From the NCBI RefSeq assembly GCF_038397755.1, contig NZ_CP151637.1, positions 806,001-870,000 on the forward strand: 64,000 nt of DNA, read 5' to 3'. The position numbers and the translations under genes are program-made. This document shows positions 42,625 through 51,801 of this stretch, piece after piece (the stretch's first letter is position 1; each line of letters opens with the position of its first letter). Source of the DNA: Microbacterium sp. LWH7-1.2. Lineage in GTDB: Bacteria; Actinomycetota; Actinomycetes; Actinomycetales; Microbacteriaceae. A model generated the notes under the pieces. The model saw nothing but the letters and a program-made list of their open reading frames with translations, was not told the origin of the DNA and searched no databases.

Positions 42625-45600
42625 ATGTCCGCGAGCGACCGGCCGGCGTCCCTGACCCCACTCGCCCGCCTGGGCTTCAGCCGTCTCACGGATGCCGAGG
42701 AGCTCCTCCACGAGCTGTCGACCCTGCTCGAGACGACACGCGACGTGCTGCTCGATGGCGCCGCCCACGCGGCGGACCCTGACGAGGCACTCAATGCGCT
42801 CGCCCGCATCGCGCGTCGCGACGCCGCGTCCGTCCAGCGCGCCCGTGAGCGGCCCGCGGCCTGGCGCGCGCTGTGGGCGCTGCTCGGCGCGTCGACCGGC
42901 TTCGGCGAGTTCTTCTTCCGGCACCCCGCAGAGGTCGACCAGCTCGCCGACGCGGGGGAGCGACTGCCCACGCCGGAGGAGCTGCGCTCGGAGCTGCTCG
43001 CGTCGATCGACGCCGTCGACGGATTCGCCGCCGAGGGCGGCGAGGGCGCCTGGGTCGCGCTGCGCGTGCGGTACCGCCGCATGCTCGCGCGCATCGCCGC
43101 GTACGACCTCTTGAGCCCGGCACCGGTCGACGAGGTGGCATCCGTGTCGGCACGACTCGCGGATGCCGCGGGCGCGGCGCTCGAGGCATCCCTCGCGGTC
43201 GCCCGCACGCGCGTGTCGGGAGGCGCCGTCGGCGCGGGGCTGTTCCCGCGCGACCAGGTGGCGCGCGCGAAGCTCGCGATCATCGGCATGGGGAAGACCG
43301 GAGCGCGTGAACTCAACTACGTCAGCGACGTAGACGTCATCTTCGTGGGCGGGGGCGACGACGAGGCGATCGAGGAGCTCGGCGAGAGCCGCATCGTCGA
43401 CATCGCGACACGACTGGCGGTTCAGACGATGCGCGGCATCTCGGGCGTCGAGATCGAGCCGCCGCTGTGGGAGGTCGACGCGAACCTGCGGCCGGAGGGC
43501 AAGCAGGGTGCGCTGGTGCGCACGCTCGACTCGCACCTGGCGTACTACGACCGCTGGGCGAAGAGCTGGGAGTTCCAGGCACTGCTGAAGGCGCGGCCCA
43601 TCGCGGGCGACGAAAGCCTCGCGCAGGCGTACATCGAAGCGGTGCAGCCGAAGGTGTGGACGAGTGCCGCCCGTGAGAACTTCGTCGACAGCGTGCAGCG
43701 CATGCGCGAGCGTGTGACCGAGCACATCCCGCCCGCCGACGTGCCGTATCAGCTCAAGCTCGGACCAGGCGGCATCCGCGACATCGAGTTCACCGTCCAG
43801 CTCCTGCAGCTCGTGCACGGCCTCTCGGACGATCGCATCCGTCAGCGCGGTACGCTCGCGGCGCTGGACGCGCTTGTGGCCGAGGGGTACATCGGCCGTG
43901 CCGAGGCATCCGCCTTCTCGCGTGACTATCGCGTCCTGAGGCTGCTCGAGCATCGCGTGCAGCTGCGCCAGCTGCGCCGCACGCACCTGATGCCGTCGCG
44001 TCCGGAGGAGCTTCGCGTCCTCGCGCGCGCGACGGGCCTCGCCGACACCGGTGACGGGATCTGGCACCTGTGGGAGTCCGTCAAGCGCGAGGTGCGCGAC
44101 ATCCATGTCCGGCTCTTCTATCGCCCGCTGCTGTCGGCGGTCGCCGCACTGCCGGCCGACGAGCGCGTGCTGTCGACCGCGCAGGCCCACGACCGTCTCG
44201 CGGCGATCGGCTTCGCCGACCCCGCGGGTGCGCTGCGCCACATCGCCGCGCTCACCACCGGCCTGAGCCGCAAGGCGACCATCCAGCGGCACCTGATGCC
44301 CGTCATGATCCGCTGGTTCGCCGACGGCGTCGATCCGGATTACGGCCTCCTGGCCTTCCGTCGGCTCAGCGAGCGGCTCGGAGACACCCACTGGTTCCTG
44401 CGCATGCTGCGGGACTCCTCGGGCGCCGCCGAGAGCCTCTCCCGAGTGCTGTCCGGCTCTCGCTACGTGGGGGAGCTCATCGAGTGGATCCCCGAGTCGG
44501 CCGCGTGGCTGGACGACCCGGAGCTGCTGCGTCCCCGTTCGGGAGCGGCGCTGCAGCAGGAGGCACGGGCGATCCAGACCCGGCATGACACCACGGTCGA
44601 CGCGATGCGCTCGGTGCGAGCGCTGCGACGCCGCGAGCAGCTGCGCATCGCGATGGGGGCGATCCTCGGAAGCGTGACGATCGAGGAGGTCGCGGACTCG
44701 CTCACGACCATCACAGACGTCACGATCCAGGCGACCCTGCGGGCGGTGCGCCGTGAGGTCGTGCCCGCCGAGGACGCCGCCCTCGACTTCTCGGTCATCG
44801 CGATGGGACGCTTCGGCGGCGCGGAGCTCGGCTTCGGCTCCGACGCCGACGTCATGTACGTCTATCGGCCCAACGGCGTCGACCCGCAGCGCGCGCACGA
44901 GCTCGCCCTGAAGCTCGTCGCCGCGCTGCGCACCCACTCCGAGGACCACCGCGTCCCGCTCGAGCTCGACGCGGACCTGCGCCCGGAGGGCCGCAGCGGC
45001 CCGCTCGCCCGCTCGCTCGAGGCGTACGAGGAGTATTACCGCCGATGGGCGCTGTCGTGGGAGGCGCAGGCGCTGCTGCGGGCGCGCGGGGTCGCCGGGA
45101 GCGTCAAGCTCATCGGCGACTTCATGAAGCTCGCCGATCGAGTGCGCTACCCCGAGAGGGTCGACCTCGCCGCCACGCGGGAGATCAAGCGCATCAAAGC
45201 CCGTGTCGAGAGCGAGCGGCTGCCACAGGGCGTCGACCCATCGCGACATCTCAAGCTCGGCCCCGGCTCGCTCAGCGACGTCGAGTGGCTCGTCCAGCTG
45301 CTGCAGCTGCAGCACGCCCACGCCGTGCCCGAGATGCGCACGACGTCCACGCTGGGGGCGCTGCGTGCCGCCGAGAGCGCCGGACTCATCCCCGCCAGCG
45401 CCGCGGACCGCCTCGCGGAGGCCTGGCGCCTCGCGAGCCGCCTCCGCTCGGCCAACACGCTGCTGTCGGGGCAGACGAGCGACGTGCTCCCGGTCGACCG
45501 CAAGAAGCTCGACGGCATCGGCCGGCTCCTCGAATATCCGCCGCGGTCAGCCACGCAGGTCGAGGAGGACTACCTCGGCACCACGCGTCGCGCACGTCGC

Positions 45601-45627
45601 GTGTTCGAGAAGCTCTTCTACGGCTGA
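42625..45627 (+). CDS. glnE: Glutamine synthetase adenylyltransferase/deadenylase
   Basis: A 1000-residue two-headed nucleotidyltransferase that attaches and removes AMP from GlnA. The N-terminal deadenylase half has GMGKTGARELNYVSDVDVIFV, and the C-terminal adenylylase half has AMGRFGGAELGFGSDADVMYV; each is followed by a helical domain. Both acidic DVD/DAD pairs needed for metal binding are intact. It follows glnA2 by 13 bp. Confidence 0.96.
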   Translation: MSASDRPASLTPLARLGFSRLTDAEELLHELSTLLETTRDVLLDGAAHAADPDEALNALARIARRDAASVQRARERPAAWRALWALLGASTGFGEFFFRHPAEVDQLADAGERLPTPEELRSELLASIDAVDGFAAEGGEGAWVALRVRYRRMLARIAAYDLLSPAPVDEVASVSARLADAAGAALEASLAVARTRVSGGAVGAGLFPRDQVARAKLAIIGMGKTGARELNYVSDVDVIFVGGGDDEAIEELGESRIVDIATRLAVQTMRGISGVEIEPPLWEVDANLRPEGKQGALVRTLDSHLAYYDRWAKSWEFQALLKARPIAGDESLAQAYIEAVQPKVWTSAARENFVDSVQRMRERVTEHIPPADVPYQLKLGPGGIRDIEFTVQLLQLVHGLSDDRIRQRGTLAALDALVAEGYIGRAEASAFSRDYRVLRLLEHRVQLRQLRRTHLMPSRPEELRVLARATGLADTGDGIWHLWESVKREVRDIHVRLFYRPLLSAVAALPADERVLSTAQAHDRLAAIGFADPAGALRHIAALTTGLSRKATIQRHLMPVMIRWFADGVDPDYGLLAFRRLSERLGDTHWFLRMLRDSSGAAESLSRVLSGSRYVGELIEWIPESAAWLDDPELLRPRSGAALQQEARAIQTRHDTTVDAMRSVRALRRREQLRIAMGAILGSVTIEEVADSLTTITDVTIQATLRAVRREVVPAEDAALDFSVIAMGRFGGAELGFGSDADVMYVYRPNGVDPQRAHELALKLVAALRTHSEDHRVPLELDADLRPEGRSGPLARSLEAYEEYYRRWALSWEAQALLRARGVAGSVKLIGDFMKLADRVRYPERVDLAATREIKRIKARVESERLPQGVDPSRHLKLGPGSLSDVEWLVQLLQLQHAHAVPEMRTTSTLGALRAAESAGLIPASAADRLAEAWRLASRLRSANTLLSGQTSDVLPVDRKKLDGIGRLLEYPPRSATQVEEDYLGTTRRARRVFEKLFYG

Positions 45628-45652
45628 CACGGATGCTGCGACCCGCGCCCGC

Positions 45653-46390
45653 TCACGGGCCGGGGCAGTGCGGGATGCCGTCGACGCGGTCGCCCTCCAA
45701 CGGGCTGCCCGTGACGGCGGCGACCACGCGCACCGCCCGATCCCAGTAGCGGGCGTAGTGATTCGGGTCGGCGTTGACCTGCGTGGGGTGGGCGACGAGG
45801 GTCGGCTCCACCGCAGCCCGGTCGGGTACGCGTGCCGCCATGGCTCGATAGAACACCGTCGCGGCCGTGTACGGATCGAGGCGCGCCTCGCGCGTTCCCC
45901 AGGAGTCCTGCTGCTGGAACAGACCGATCGAGGTGGTGCGGGAGCCGTCAGGGTTGATGACGCCGCTCGTCTCCCAGTCGCCGTAGTCGATGTTGCGCAG
46001 CGATGATTCGCCCATCGCCGTCATCACCGCGATCGTCTGGTCTCTCGCATCGAATCCGAGGTCCCTGCCGGCGGCGAGGATCGTGCAGGCGTTCGTGAGC
46101 TGCTCGAAGCGATACCCGGCGACCGCGGGCTCGATGATCGGCGGCGGGACGGGCGCACCATCGTCCGGGGCGAGCGCGAAGTCGTCCGCCCACGACATCC
46201 GGAAGCTTCCCGCGAGGAGCGCCGCACCCACCAGGACGGCGGCGAACCGGATCACCGGAACGGCGATCGCCGCCGCGACCGGCCACCCGCGGCCACGCCG
46301 GCGGGCGTGACGCCGCGGCCTGCGCCTGCGCGCCGCCGGCGACCGACGCGTGGTGCGCCGTCGTGCCGTCGCGGTGGTGCGGGTGGGCAT
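45653..46390 (-). CDS. Exported transglycosylase-like protein
   Basis: A 245-residue protein. The first 35 residues are strongly Arg-rich and cytoplasmic; one membrane segment follows (about 37-62); the remainder is outside the cell. MTAMGESSLRN with the Glu and SIGLFQQQDSWG have the arrangement of lysozyme-like/transglycosylase folds (catalytic Glu, then GLFQ). It may cut peptidoglycan, but the enzyme class is inferred from these motifs only. It is convergent with glnE. Confidence 0.72.
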   Translation of the reverse strand: MPTRTTATARRRTTRRSPAARRRRPRRHARRRGRGWPVAAAIAVPVIRFAAVLVGAALLAGSFRMSWADDFALAPDDGAPVPPPIIEPAVAGYRFEQLTNACTILAAGRDLGFDARDQTIAVMTAMGESSLRNIDYGDWETSGVINPDGSRTTSIGLFQQQDSWGTREARLDPYTAATVFYRAMAARVPDRAAVEPTLVAHPTQVNADPNHYARYWDRAVRVVAAVTGSPLEGDRVDGIPHCPGP

Positions 46391-46481
46391 CGTGTTCGCC
46401 TTCTGTCGGTCCGGGCGCGGATGCGCTCGTTCAGCCTAGGCCGCGCCCCGGGTCGCGGCATCCTTCTCCCAGCGAACGCAG

Positions 46482-46511
46482 AAGCGGGCCCCGGTCTCCC
46501 GGGGCCCGCTT
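46482..46511 (-). terminator. Terminator of glnA
   Basis: A perfect 13-bp stem (AAGCGGGCCCCGG with CCGGGGCCCGCTT) and TCTC loop, 15 bp downstream of the glnA stop. Confidence 0.82.
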
Positions 46512-46525
46512 GCGGCGCTGGAACG

Positions 46526-47950
46526 TCAGACGCCGAAGTACAGCTCGTACTCGAACGGGTGCGGACGCGCGTTGAGCGGCTGGATCTCGTTCTCGATCTT
46601 GTACTCGATCCACGTCTCGATGAGCTCGGGCGTGAACACGCCGCCCTTGAGCAGGAACTCGTGGTCGGCGCGGAGCGCCTCGAGCGAGTCGAGCAGCGAG
46701 TTCGGCACCTGCGGGATGTTCTTCGCCTCCTCGGGGGGAAGCTCGTACAGGTCCTTGTCGACCGGCTCGTGCGGCTCGATGCGGTTCTGGATGCCGTCGA
46801 GGCCCGCCATCAGCTGCGCGGCGAAGGCGAGGTACGGGTTGCCCGAGGCGTCCGGCGCACGGAACTCGATGCGCTTGGCCTTGGGGTTGGAGCCTGTGAT
46901 CGGGATGCGGATGGCCGCCGAGCGGTTGCCGGCCGAGTACACCAGGTTGACCGGAGCCTCGTAGCCCTTCACGAGACGCTTGTACGAGTTGAGCGTCGGG
47001 TTGGTGAAGGCCAGCAGCGCCGGCGCGTGCGCCAGGATGCCGCCGATGTACCAGCGCGCCAGGTCGGAGAGCTGCGCGTAGCCCTTCTCGTCGTAGAAGA
47101 GCGGCTTGCCGTCGAGCCACAGGGACTGGTGCGTGTGCATGCCCGAGCCGTTGTCGCCGAAGAGCGGCTTGGGCATGAAGGTCGCGACCTTGCCCCACTC
47201 GTTCGCCACGTTCTTGACGATGTACTTGAACTTCAGGATGTCGTCGGCCGCGTGCACCATGGTGTCGAAGCGGTAGTTGATCTCCTGCTGGCCGCCGGTG
47301 CCCACCTCGTGGTGCGCGCGCTCGAGGTGCAGACCCGACTCGATGAGGTGAAGGCTGATGTCGTCACGCAGGTCGGCCGTCTTGTCGACCGGGGAGACCG
47401 GGAAGTACCCGCCCTTGAACGGGGTCTTGTTGGCGAGGTTGCCGCCCTCTTCGGCGCGGCCGGTGTTCCAGGCGCCCTCTTCGGAGTCGACCGAGTAGAA
47501 GCTGGAGTTCTGCTTCACTTCGTAGCGGACGTCGTCGAAGATGTAGAACTCGGCCTCGGGCGCGAAGAACGCGGTGTCGGCGATGCCGGTCGAGGCGAGG
47601 TACTTCTCAGCCTTCTTGGCGACCTGACGCGGGTCCTTCGAGTAGATCTCGCCGTTGCGCGGGTTGTAGATGTCGAAGACCATGACGAGCGTCTTCGCCT
47701 CACGGAACGGGTCGAGGTACGCCGTCGACACGTCCGGGATCAGCTGCATGTCCGATTCGTGGATGTTCGCGAAGCCCCGGATGGAGGAGCCGTCGAACAG
47801 CTGGCCGACCGTGAAGAACTCTTCGTCGACGGTGGAGGCCGGGATGTTGAAGTGCTGCTGCACGCCAGGAAGATCCGTGAAACGGATGTCGAGGAACTTG
47901 ACGTCCTCGTCCTTGATGAACTTCAGCACCTCGGATGAATCTTTGAACAT
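46526..47950 (-). CDS. glnA: Glutamine synthetase type I
   Basis: The 474-residue main ammonium-assimilating enzyme. Active-site segments [34 protein letters not shown] and the adenylylation loop with Tyr in [11 protein letters not shown] are present, so it is the expected GlnE target. The start is ATG 47950 with GGAG six bases upstream; the reading to 48007 would add unrelated residues. A GlnR box lies 72-109 bp upstream. Confidence 0.97.
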   Translation of the reverse strand: MFKDSSEVLKFIKDEDVKFLDIRFTDLPGVQQHFNIPASTVDEEFFTVGQLFDGSSIRGFANIHESDMQLIPDVSTAYLDPFREAKTLVMVFDIYNPRNGEIYSKDPRQVAKKAEKYLASTGIADTAFFAPEAEFYIFDDVRYEVKQNSSFYSVDSEEGAWNTGRAEEGGNLANKTPFKGGYFPVSPVDKTADLRDDISLHLIESGLHLERAHHEVGTGGQQEINYRFDTMVHAADDILKFKYIVKNVANEWGKVATFMPKPLFGDNGSGMHTHQSLWLDGKPLFYDEKGYAQLSDLARWYIGGILAHAPALLAFTNPTLNSYKRLVKGYEAPVNLVYSAGNRSAAIRIPITGSNPKAKRIEFRAPDASGNPYLAFAAQLMAGLDGIQNRIEPHEPVDKDLYELPPEEAKNIPQVPNSLLDSLEALRADHEFLLKGGVFTPELIETWIEYKIENEIQPLNARPHPFEYELYFGV

Positions 47951-48021
47951 GAAGACTCCAGAGGTAGGGCATTCGGATCCGCCCGTACGGGCCGGGCACT
48001 TTGGCAACGTACCCGCAGGGC

Positions 48022-48059
48022 ATTGCCCTCCAGTATCACTTGTGTTTCAGGGATGTTAC
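48022..48059 (-). promoter_or_regulatory. GlnR box upstream of glnA
   Basis: On the minus strand: GTAAC-N6-GAAAC-N6-GATAC-N6-GCAAT. The first two half-sites are perfect matches to the actinobacterial GlnR consensus (GTnAC/GAAAC, six-base spacing) and the next two are degenerate but exactly in phase. Confidence 0.8.
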
Positions 48060-48070
48060 GGCGACCTGGG

Positions 48071-48076
48071 TACGCT
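48071..48076 (+). promoter_or_regulatory. -10 element, leaderless RDD-gene promoter
   Basis: TACGCT is followed by six bases and the GTG at 48083. Confidence 0.5.
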
Positions 48077-48082
48077 GGGGAA

Positions 48083-48475
48083 GTGACGCAGAGCACCCAG
48101 GACTACCCCGGCGAACGCCTCGGACTGCCTCGTGAGGGCACCGGATCCATCGGCCGTCTGGGCCGCCGCGTCGGCGCTCTCTTCCTCGATTACGGCGCCG
48201 CGTACCTCATCTCCGGCTTCTTCGGATGGGACCCGCTGGCGATCCTCGCGATCTTCGCCGCCGTCCAGATCGTGTTCCTGCCGACGTTGCAGGGGAGCCC
48301 CGGTCATCGCATCTTCGGTCTGCGTCTCGTGCGCCTCGACGGCATGTGGGTGGGCCTGTGGCGTCCCGTGATCCGCACCGCCCTCCTGGTCCTGGCGATC
48401 CCCGCGGTCATCTGGGACGCCGACCAGCGGGGCCTCCACGACAAGGCCGCAGGCACGGTGCTCATCCGCTCCTGA
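48083..48475 (+). CDS. RDD family membrane protein
   Basis: A 130-residue protein with the RDD pattern: an Arg near the N-terminus of the first membrane segment (GRRVGALFLDYGAAYLI), an Asp in that segment, a second hydrophobic segment and GLHDKAAGTVLI at the end. The role is unknown. The start is GTG 48083. It is divergent from glnA and ends at a terminator. Confidence 0.85.
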   Translation: MTQSTQDYPGERLGLPREGTGSIGRLGRRVGALFLDYGAAYLISGFFGWDPLAILAIFAAVQIVFLPTLQGSPGHRIFGLRLVRLDGMWVGLWRPVIRTALLVLAIPAVIWDADQRGLHDKAAGTVLIRS

Positions 48476-48482
48476 GACGACA

Positions 48483-48515
48483 GAACCCGGCCGGCGTCTC
48501 CGCCGGACCGGGTTC
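48483..48515. terminator. Bidirectional terminator
   Basis: GAACCCGG-CCGGCG pairs with CGCCGG-A-CCGGGTTC (one bulge) around a TCTC loop, between the RDD and DUF4191 genes. Confidence 0.8.
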
Positions 48516-48527
48516 GTGCGCGTACGC

Positions 48528-49238
48528 TCAGCGTGGACGCGGCGCGCGGACCTTCGTGGGGTCGATGCCCTTCGGGATCGGCAGCGACGTGAGCGACTGC
48601 GAGACCGACTCGACGCGCTTGATGACCGCGGCCATCGTCGCCCGGTCGATCTTCGTAGGCAGCGCCTTGATGGTCGGCGCCAGCTTGGAGATCGGCGTCT
48701 CGCCCTCGCCGTGCCCCACGTACAGAACGGTCAGGGGAACGCCGGAAGCGACGCGCTGCACCTTGGAGCGCTCGTCGTTCACGAGGCGGGTGAGGCGGCC
48801 GCGGGCACCCTCGCCGACGATCACGACGCCGCCGCGACCGATCGCGCGGTAGACGGCCTCCTGCGTCTTGGGGTTGATGCCCACCGGCATCTCACTGGCC
48901 TGCCACTTGCGGCCCAGCGACGTCGAGAGGACGTGACCGGTGGCACCCGGCATCCCGTCGATCTTCTTGTACATGGCCCGCGTCGACAGACGCGTCATCG
49001 TCATCATCGACGCGAGGACGCCCAGCATGAGGCCGGTGACGCCCCACAGGATGACGCTCCAGATGGCGACCGGCGGGATGAGGAAACCGATGCCGACGCC
49101 CACGGCGATGCCGAGCAGGAGGATGCCGATCAGCAGGAACGGCAGCCAGCGGAACTCCTTCTGCGTGAAGGTGTAGAGGGTGCGGATCTGGGAGAAGAAT
49201 CCCGGGCCCTTCTCGGGGGCGGAACTGCGCGCGGCCAT
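48528..49238 (-). CDS. DUF4191 family membrane protein
   Basis: A 236-residue protein. Two closely spaced membrane segments (about 31-75) follow a short cytoplasmic N-terminus; the C-terminal 150 residues are soluble and basic. FTQKEFRWLPFLL and the RGGVVIVGEGARGRLTRL segment match DUF4191, an actinobacterial family of unknown function. The start is ATG 49238 after GGAGG; the longer reading is unsupported. Confidence 0.86.
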   Translation of the reverse strand: MAARSSAPEKGPGFFSQIRTLYTFTQKEFRWLPFLLIGILLLGIAVGVGIGFLIPPVAIWSVILWGVTGLMLGVLASMMTMTRLSTRAMYKKIDGMPGATGHVLSTSLGRKWQASEMPVGINPKTQEAVYRAIGRGGVVIVGEGARGRLTRLVNDERSKVQRVASGVPLTVLYVGHGEGETPISKLAPTIKALPTKIDRATMAAVIKRVESVSQSLTSLPIPKGIDPTKVRAPRPR

Positions 49239-49362
49239 AGCCTCCAGCCTACCTTTTCGCGGGCTCCTGCTCGGCTCCTCCCCAGCCGGGGAGGCACAGC
49301 ATCCATCCACAGCCGTCGCGGGAGCGAGACGGCCGGGGAGCACGGCGCCGCACACTGGCGAC

Positions 49363-50676
49363 ATGACGACCGCCGACGGCTCGCTCAGGAGCCCCTACCG
49401 CGCCATCCGCGCGGTGCGGGCGCGGGATGACGGCCCTTGGCCGGGCACTCTTGTCCGCACCGCCGGGGGCGACGCGTGGGTGCTCGTGGACGCCGCCGTC
49501 CTCGGCCCGCAGTGGAGAGGATGGGAAGCCGCACCCGACGGCCACGTGCTGGCTCCGGTCGACGTCGTGCGACGCCTCGACGGACACGATGTCGTGCTGC
49601 CGGTGTGCCCCGAGCGCCTCGAGGACTTCGTGCGCCGACGTGCCGCGCGGATGCCGCTCAGCCTGGGTGAGGCCGTCACGCTGGGCGTGAGCGTCCTGCG
49701 CGGCTGCGCGCAGATCGCGAACGAGCCCGAGGCTGCGGGCGACTGGTGGCTCGACGACGCCGGCAGGCCCGTGCTGGCGACGGATGCCTCGGCCCGGCGG
49801 GCGTTCGAAGCGTCAGCGGGCGTCCTCGAGCAGGTGAGTGTCGACCCGCCGGCCCAGCGCACGTGGCAGACCGCGCTGCGCGCGGTCACCGCGGAGCGCA
49901 TCTCGGTCCACGAGCTGGAGGCGGTCGAGGAGGCGCTGTTCGCCCTGGCTGACGCGGAGCCGCTCAGTGCGGTCAGCCTCGGCCCCCGGAGCGCCACCGA
50001 GGCCGTTGCTCGTGCCCATGAAGAGACGCGCGTGGCCGGCGTGCCACATGAGCCCGCACCGCGTTCGATGTGGCAGACGCTCGTCGCCGGCGTGGACGAC
50101 GAACTCGCGGACTCCGTGTCGCGCGCGACGACAGCGCTGTGGCGGCGACTGCGGCGCACGGGGGACGGAGCGAAGACCGGGTCGCGACGCGCGCCGTGGC
50201 TTGTCGGCGGAGCCGTCGCGGCGGCAGTCCTCGCCGGCGGCGCGCTGTGGCCGACCGCGAGCGGGGTCGCGACCGACGACCGAGCGAGCGCTGCGCCGAC
50301 CGCGTCACCCGAGCCCGCAGCATCCGTTCCGGCCGCTTCCGCCCCACCGGCGACATCGGCTGGCGGGGCGCCGGCGGGGGAGTCCGCCGACCTCGCTCGG
50401 ATCACGGGAGAGCTGCTGGACGCACGCAACGCCTGCGCCGGCGACGACGACGCCTGCCTCACGGACGTGACCGTGGACGCGATGCCGCTGGCCGGCGGCG
50501 CCATCGACCTGCCCGCCGCGGGGCGCAGCGTGACGCCCCTCGATGACTTCGGCGACATCGCGGTGCTCCGGGTGGATGCGAGCGACGCGGCCGTCCCGTC
50601 GCAGATGGTCGTCATCCTGCGCACAGACCAGAAATGGCTGCTGCGCGACGTCTCCGACGTCGCGCAGCAGCCCTAG
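49363..50676 (+). CDS. Membrane protein with degenerate kinase-like domain
   Basis: A 437-residue protein. Residues about 1-150 may be a degenerate kinase fold: GDWWLDDAGRPVLATD resembles a kinase catalytic-loop strand pair but lacks the HRD and DFG residues. One membrane segment (about 282-302) and a Ser/Ala/Pro-rich linker precede an extracytoplasmic C-terminal domain of about 100 residues with a Cys pair (NACAGDDDACL). The stop TAG lies within the CCTAGA target of the IS481 insertion, so the gene remains whole. The role is unknown. Confidence 0.7.
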   Translation: MTTADGSLRSPYRAIRAVRARDDGPWPGTLVRTAGGDAWVLVDAAVLGPQWRGWEAAPDGHVLAPVDVVRRLDGHDVVLPVCPERLEDFVRRRAARMPLSLGEAVTLGVSVLRGCAQIANEPEAAGDWWLDDAGRPVLATDASARRAFEASAGVLEQVSVDPPAQRTWQTALRAVTAERISVHELEAVEEALFALADAEPLSAVSLGPRSATEAVARAHEETRVAGVPHEPAPRSMWQTLVAGVDDELADSVSRATTALWRRLRRTGDGAKTGSRRAPWLVGGAVAAAVLAGGALWPTASGVATDDRASAAPTASPEPAASVPAASAPPATSAGGAPAGESADLARITGELLDARNACAGDDDACLTDVTVDAMPLAGGAIDLPAAGRSVTPLDDFGDIAVLRVDASDAAVPSQMVVILRTDQKWLLRDVSDVAQQP

Positions 50677-50677
50677 A
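50672..50677. repeat. Left target duplication CCTAGA
   Basis: Matches 51779-51784 and fits the NCTAGN target reported for IS481. Confidence 0.85.
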
Positions 50678-51662
50678 TGTGATGTCCAGGCAGGTTGTTG
50701 ATCCTGCTGATGGGTGGGGCTCCGATTGCGGAGTGTCGCCTGTGGTGATTGTAGAAGTGGATCCAGCCGGGCAGGGCGTCGCGGCGTTCGGTCTCTGACG
50801 GGTAGAACTTCGCGTAGGCCCATCCGTCGGCCAGCGTGCGGTGGAAGCGCTCGATCTTGCCGTTGGTCTGCGGGCGGTACGGGCGGGTGCGCTTGTGTCT
50901 GATGCCGAGGTCGGCGCAGGCGTCTCGCCAGGCAAGGGACCGGTAGCAGGAGCCGTTGTCGGAAAGGACGCGCTCGACGGTCACGCCGTGATCGGCGAAG
51001 AACGCGATCGCGCGGGTGAGGACGCCGACGGCAGTCTCGGCTCGCTCGTCGTCGTGCTCTTCGACATAAGCCACCCGCGAGTTGTCGTCGACGACGGTGT
51101 GGAAGAACCCGGTGCCGGTCCTCGGCTTGTGGTCCTTGCCGCGCGGCAGTCCTGGCGTCTCGAGCTTGTTCCGGGCGCCCTGCTGCCGTCCGACGAACCG
51201 GTGCCCGCCGCCGTCGGGGATGCGACCGAACTTGGTGACATCGACGTGGATCAGTGCGCCGGGATGGTCGTGCTCATAACGGCGGATCGGCTCCCCGGTG
51301 ACCCGGTCGATCGCGGAGAGGCGGTTGAGGCCGCAACGCACCAGAACCGCGTGAACGGTCGACGGAGCCAGACCGAGCTCACCGGCGATCTGGACCGGGC
51401 CCAGCCGACGCCGCCAGCGGGCCTTCACGATCTTCTTCACAACCGGCGACGGCGTCTTCGCAGGCATCGAGCGGGGGCGGCTCGACCGATCCGACATCCC
51501 CGCCGGCCCCTCGGATCGGAATCTGGCCGCCCACTTCCGGGCTGTCACGGTCGAGACCATGAACATCTTCGCTGCCACCTGCAGTGGCCACCCCTCGTCG
51601 ACGATAAGGCGCGCGAGGCGCAGTCGGGCACGGGGAGTCAGAGCAGCGTTAGCGTGGGACAC
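50673..51662 (-). CDS. IS481-family transposase
   Basis: A 329-residue DDE transposase. It has an N-terminal helix-turn-helix (VAAKMFMVSTVTARKWAARF) and the DDE triad: Asp in IHVDVTKFG, Asp in LSDNGSCY and Glu in NGKIERFHRTL. The start is GTG 51662 with GGAGG five bases upstream, giving the usual SHANA N-terminus; the ATG at 51707 is less likely. The stop codon TAG is not inside the element: it is supplied by the CCTAGA target duplication. The element looks functional. Confidence 0.93.
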   Translation of the reverse strand: MSHANAALTPRARLRLARLIVDEGWPLQVAAKMFMVSTVTARKWAARFRSEGPAGMSDRSSRPRSMPAKTPSPVVKKIVKARWRRRLGPVQIAGELGLAPSTVHAVLVRCGLNRLSAIDRVTGEPIRRYEHDHPGALIHVDVTKFGRIPDGGGHRFVGRQQGARNKLETPGLPRGKDHKPRTGTGFFHTVVDDNSRVAYVEEHDDERAETAVGVLTRAIAFFADHGVTVERVLSDNGSCYRSLAWRDACADLGIRHKRTRPYRPQTNGKIERFHRTLADGWAYAKFYPSETERRDALPGWIHFYNHHRRHSAIGAPPISRINNLPGHHI

Positions 51663-51778
51663 GAGGGCCTCCTGCGTTCGTGAAGCGGTTGAACTAGACA
51701 GCTCCACTTCACAACCGGGAGGCCTTCGCTACTCAGCTACTCCGGGCGTGTCCCGAAACAACGTCCCTGGACATCACA
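50678..51778 (-). mobile_element. IS481-family insertion sequence, complete
   Basis: A 1,101-bp element with terminal inverted repeats beginning TGTGATGTCCAGG (13 perfect, about 22 imperfect) and 6-bp direct repeats CCTAGA on both sides. It carries one intact transposase. It sits exactly between the stop of the upstream membrane-protein gene and the convergent sucB. Confidence 0.92.
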
Positions 51779-51784
51779 CCTAGA
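51779..51784. repeat. Right target duplication CCTAGA
   Basis: Second copy of the 6-bp duplication. Deleting the element and one copy restores a continuous ancestral junction. Confidence 0.85.
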
Positions 51785-51801
51785 AGCGGGAACCGCCCCG
51801 A

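Noticed and set aside
42586..45321. A 911-codon open frame antisense to glnE
   Set aside because: It mirrors glnE codon positions, with no motif and no ribosome site.
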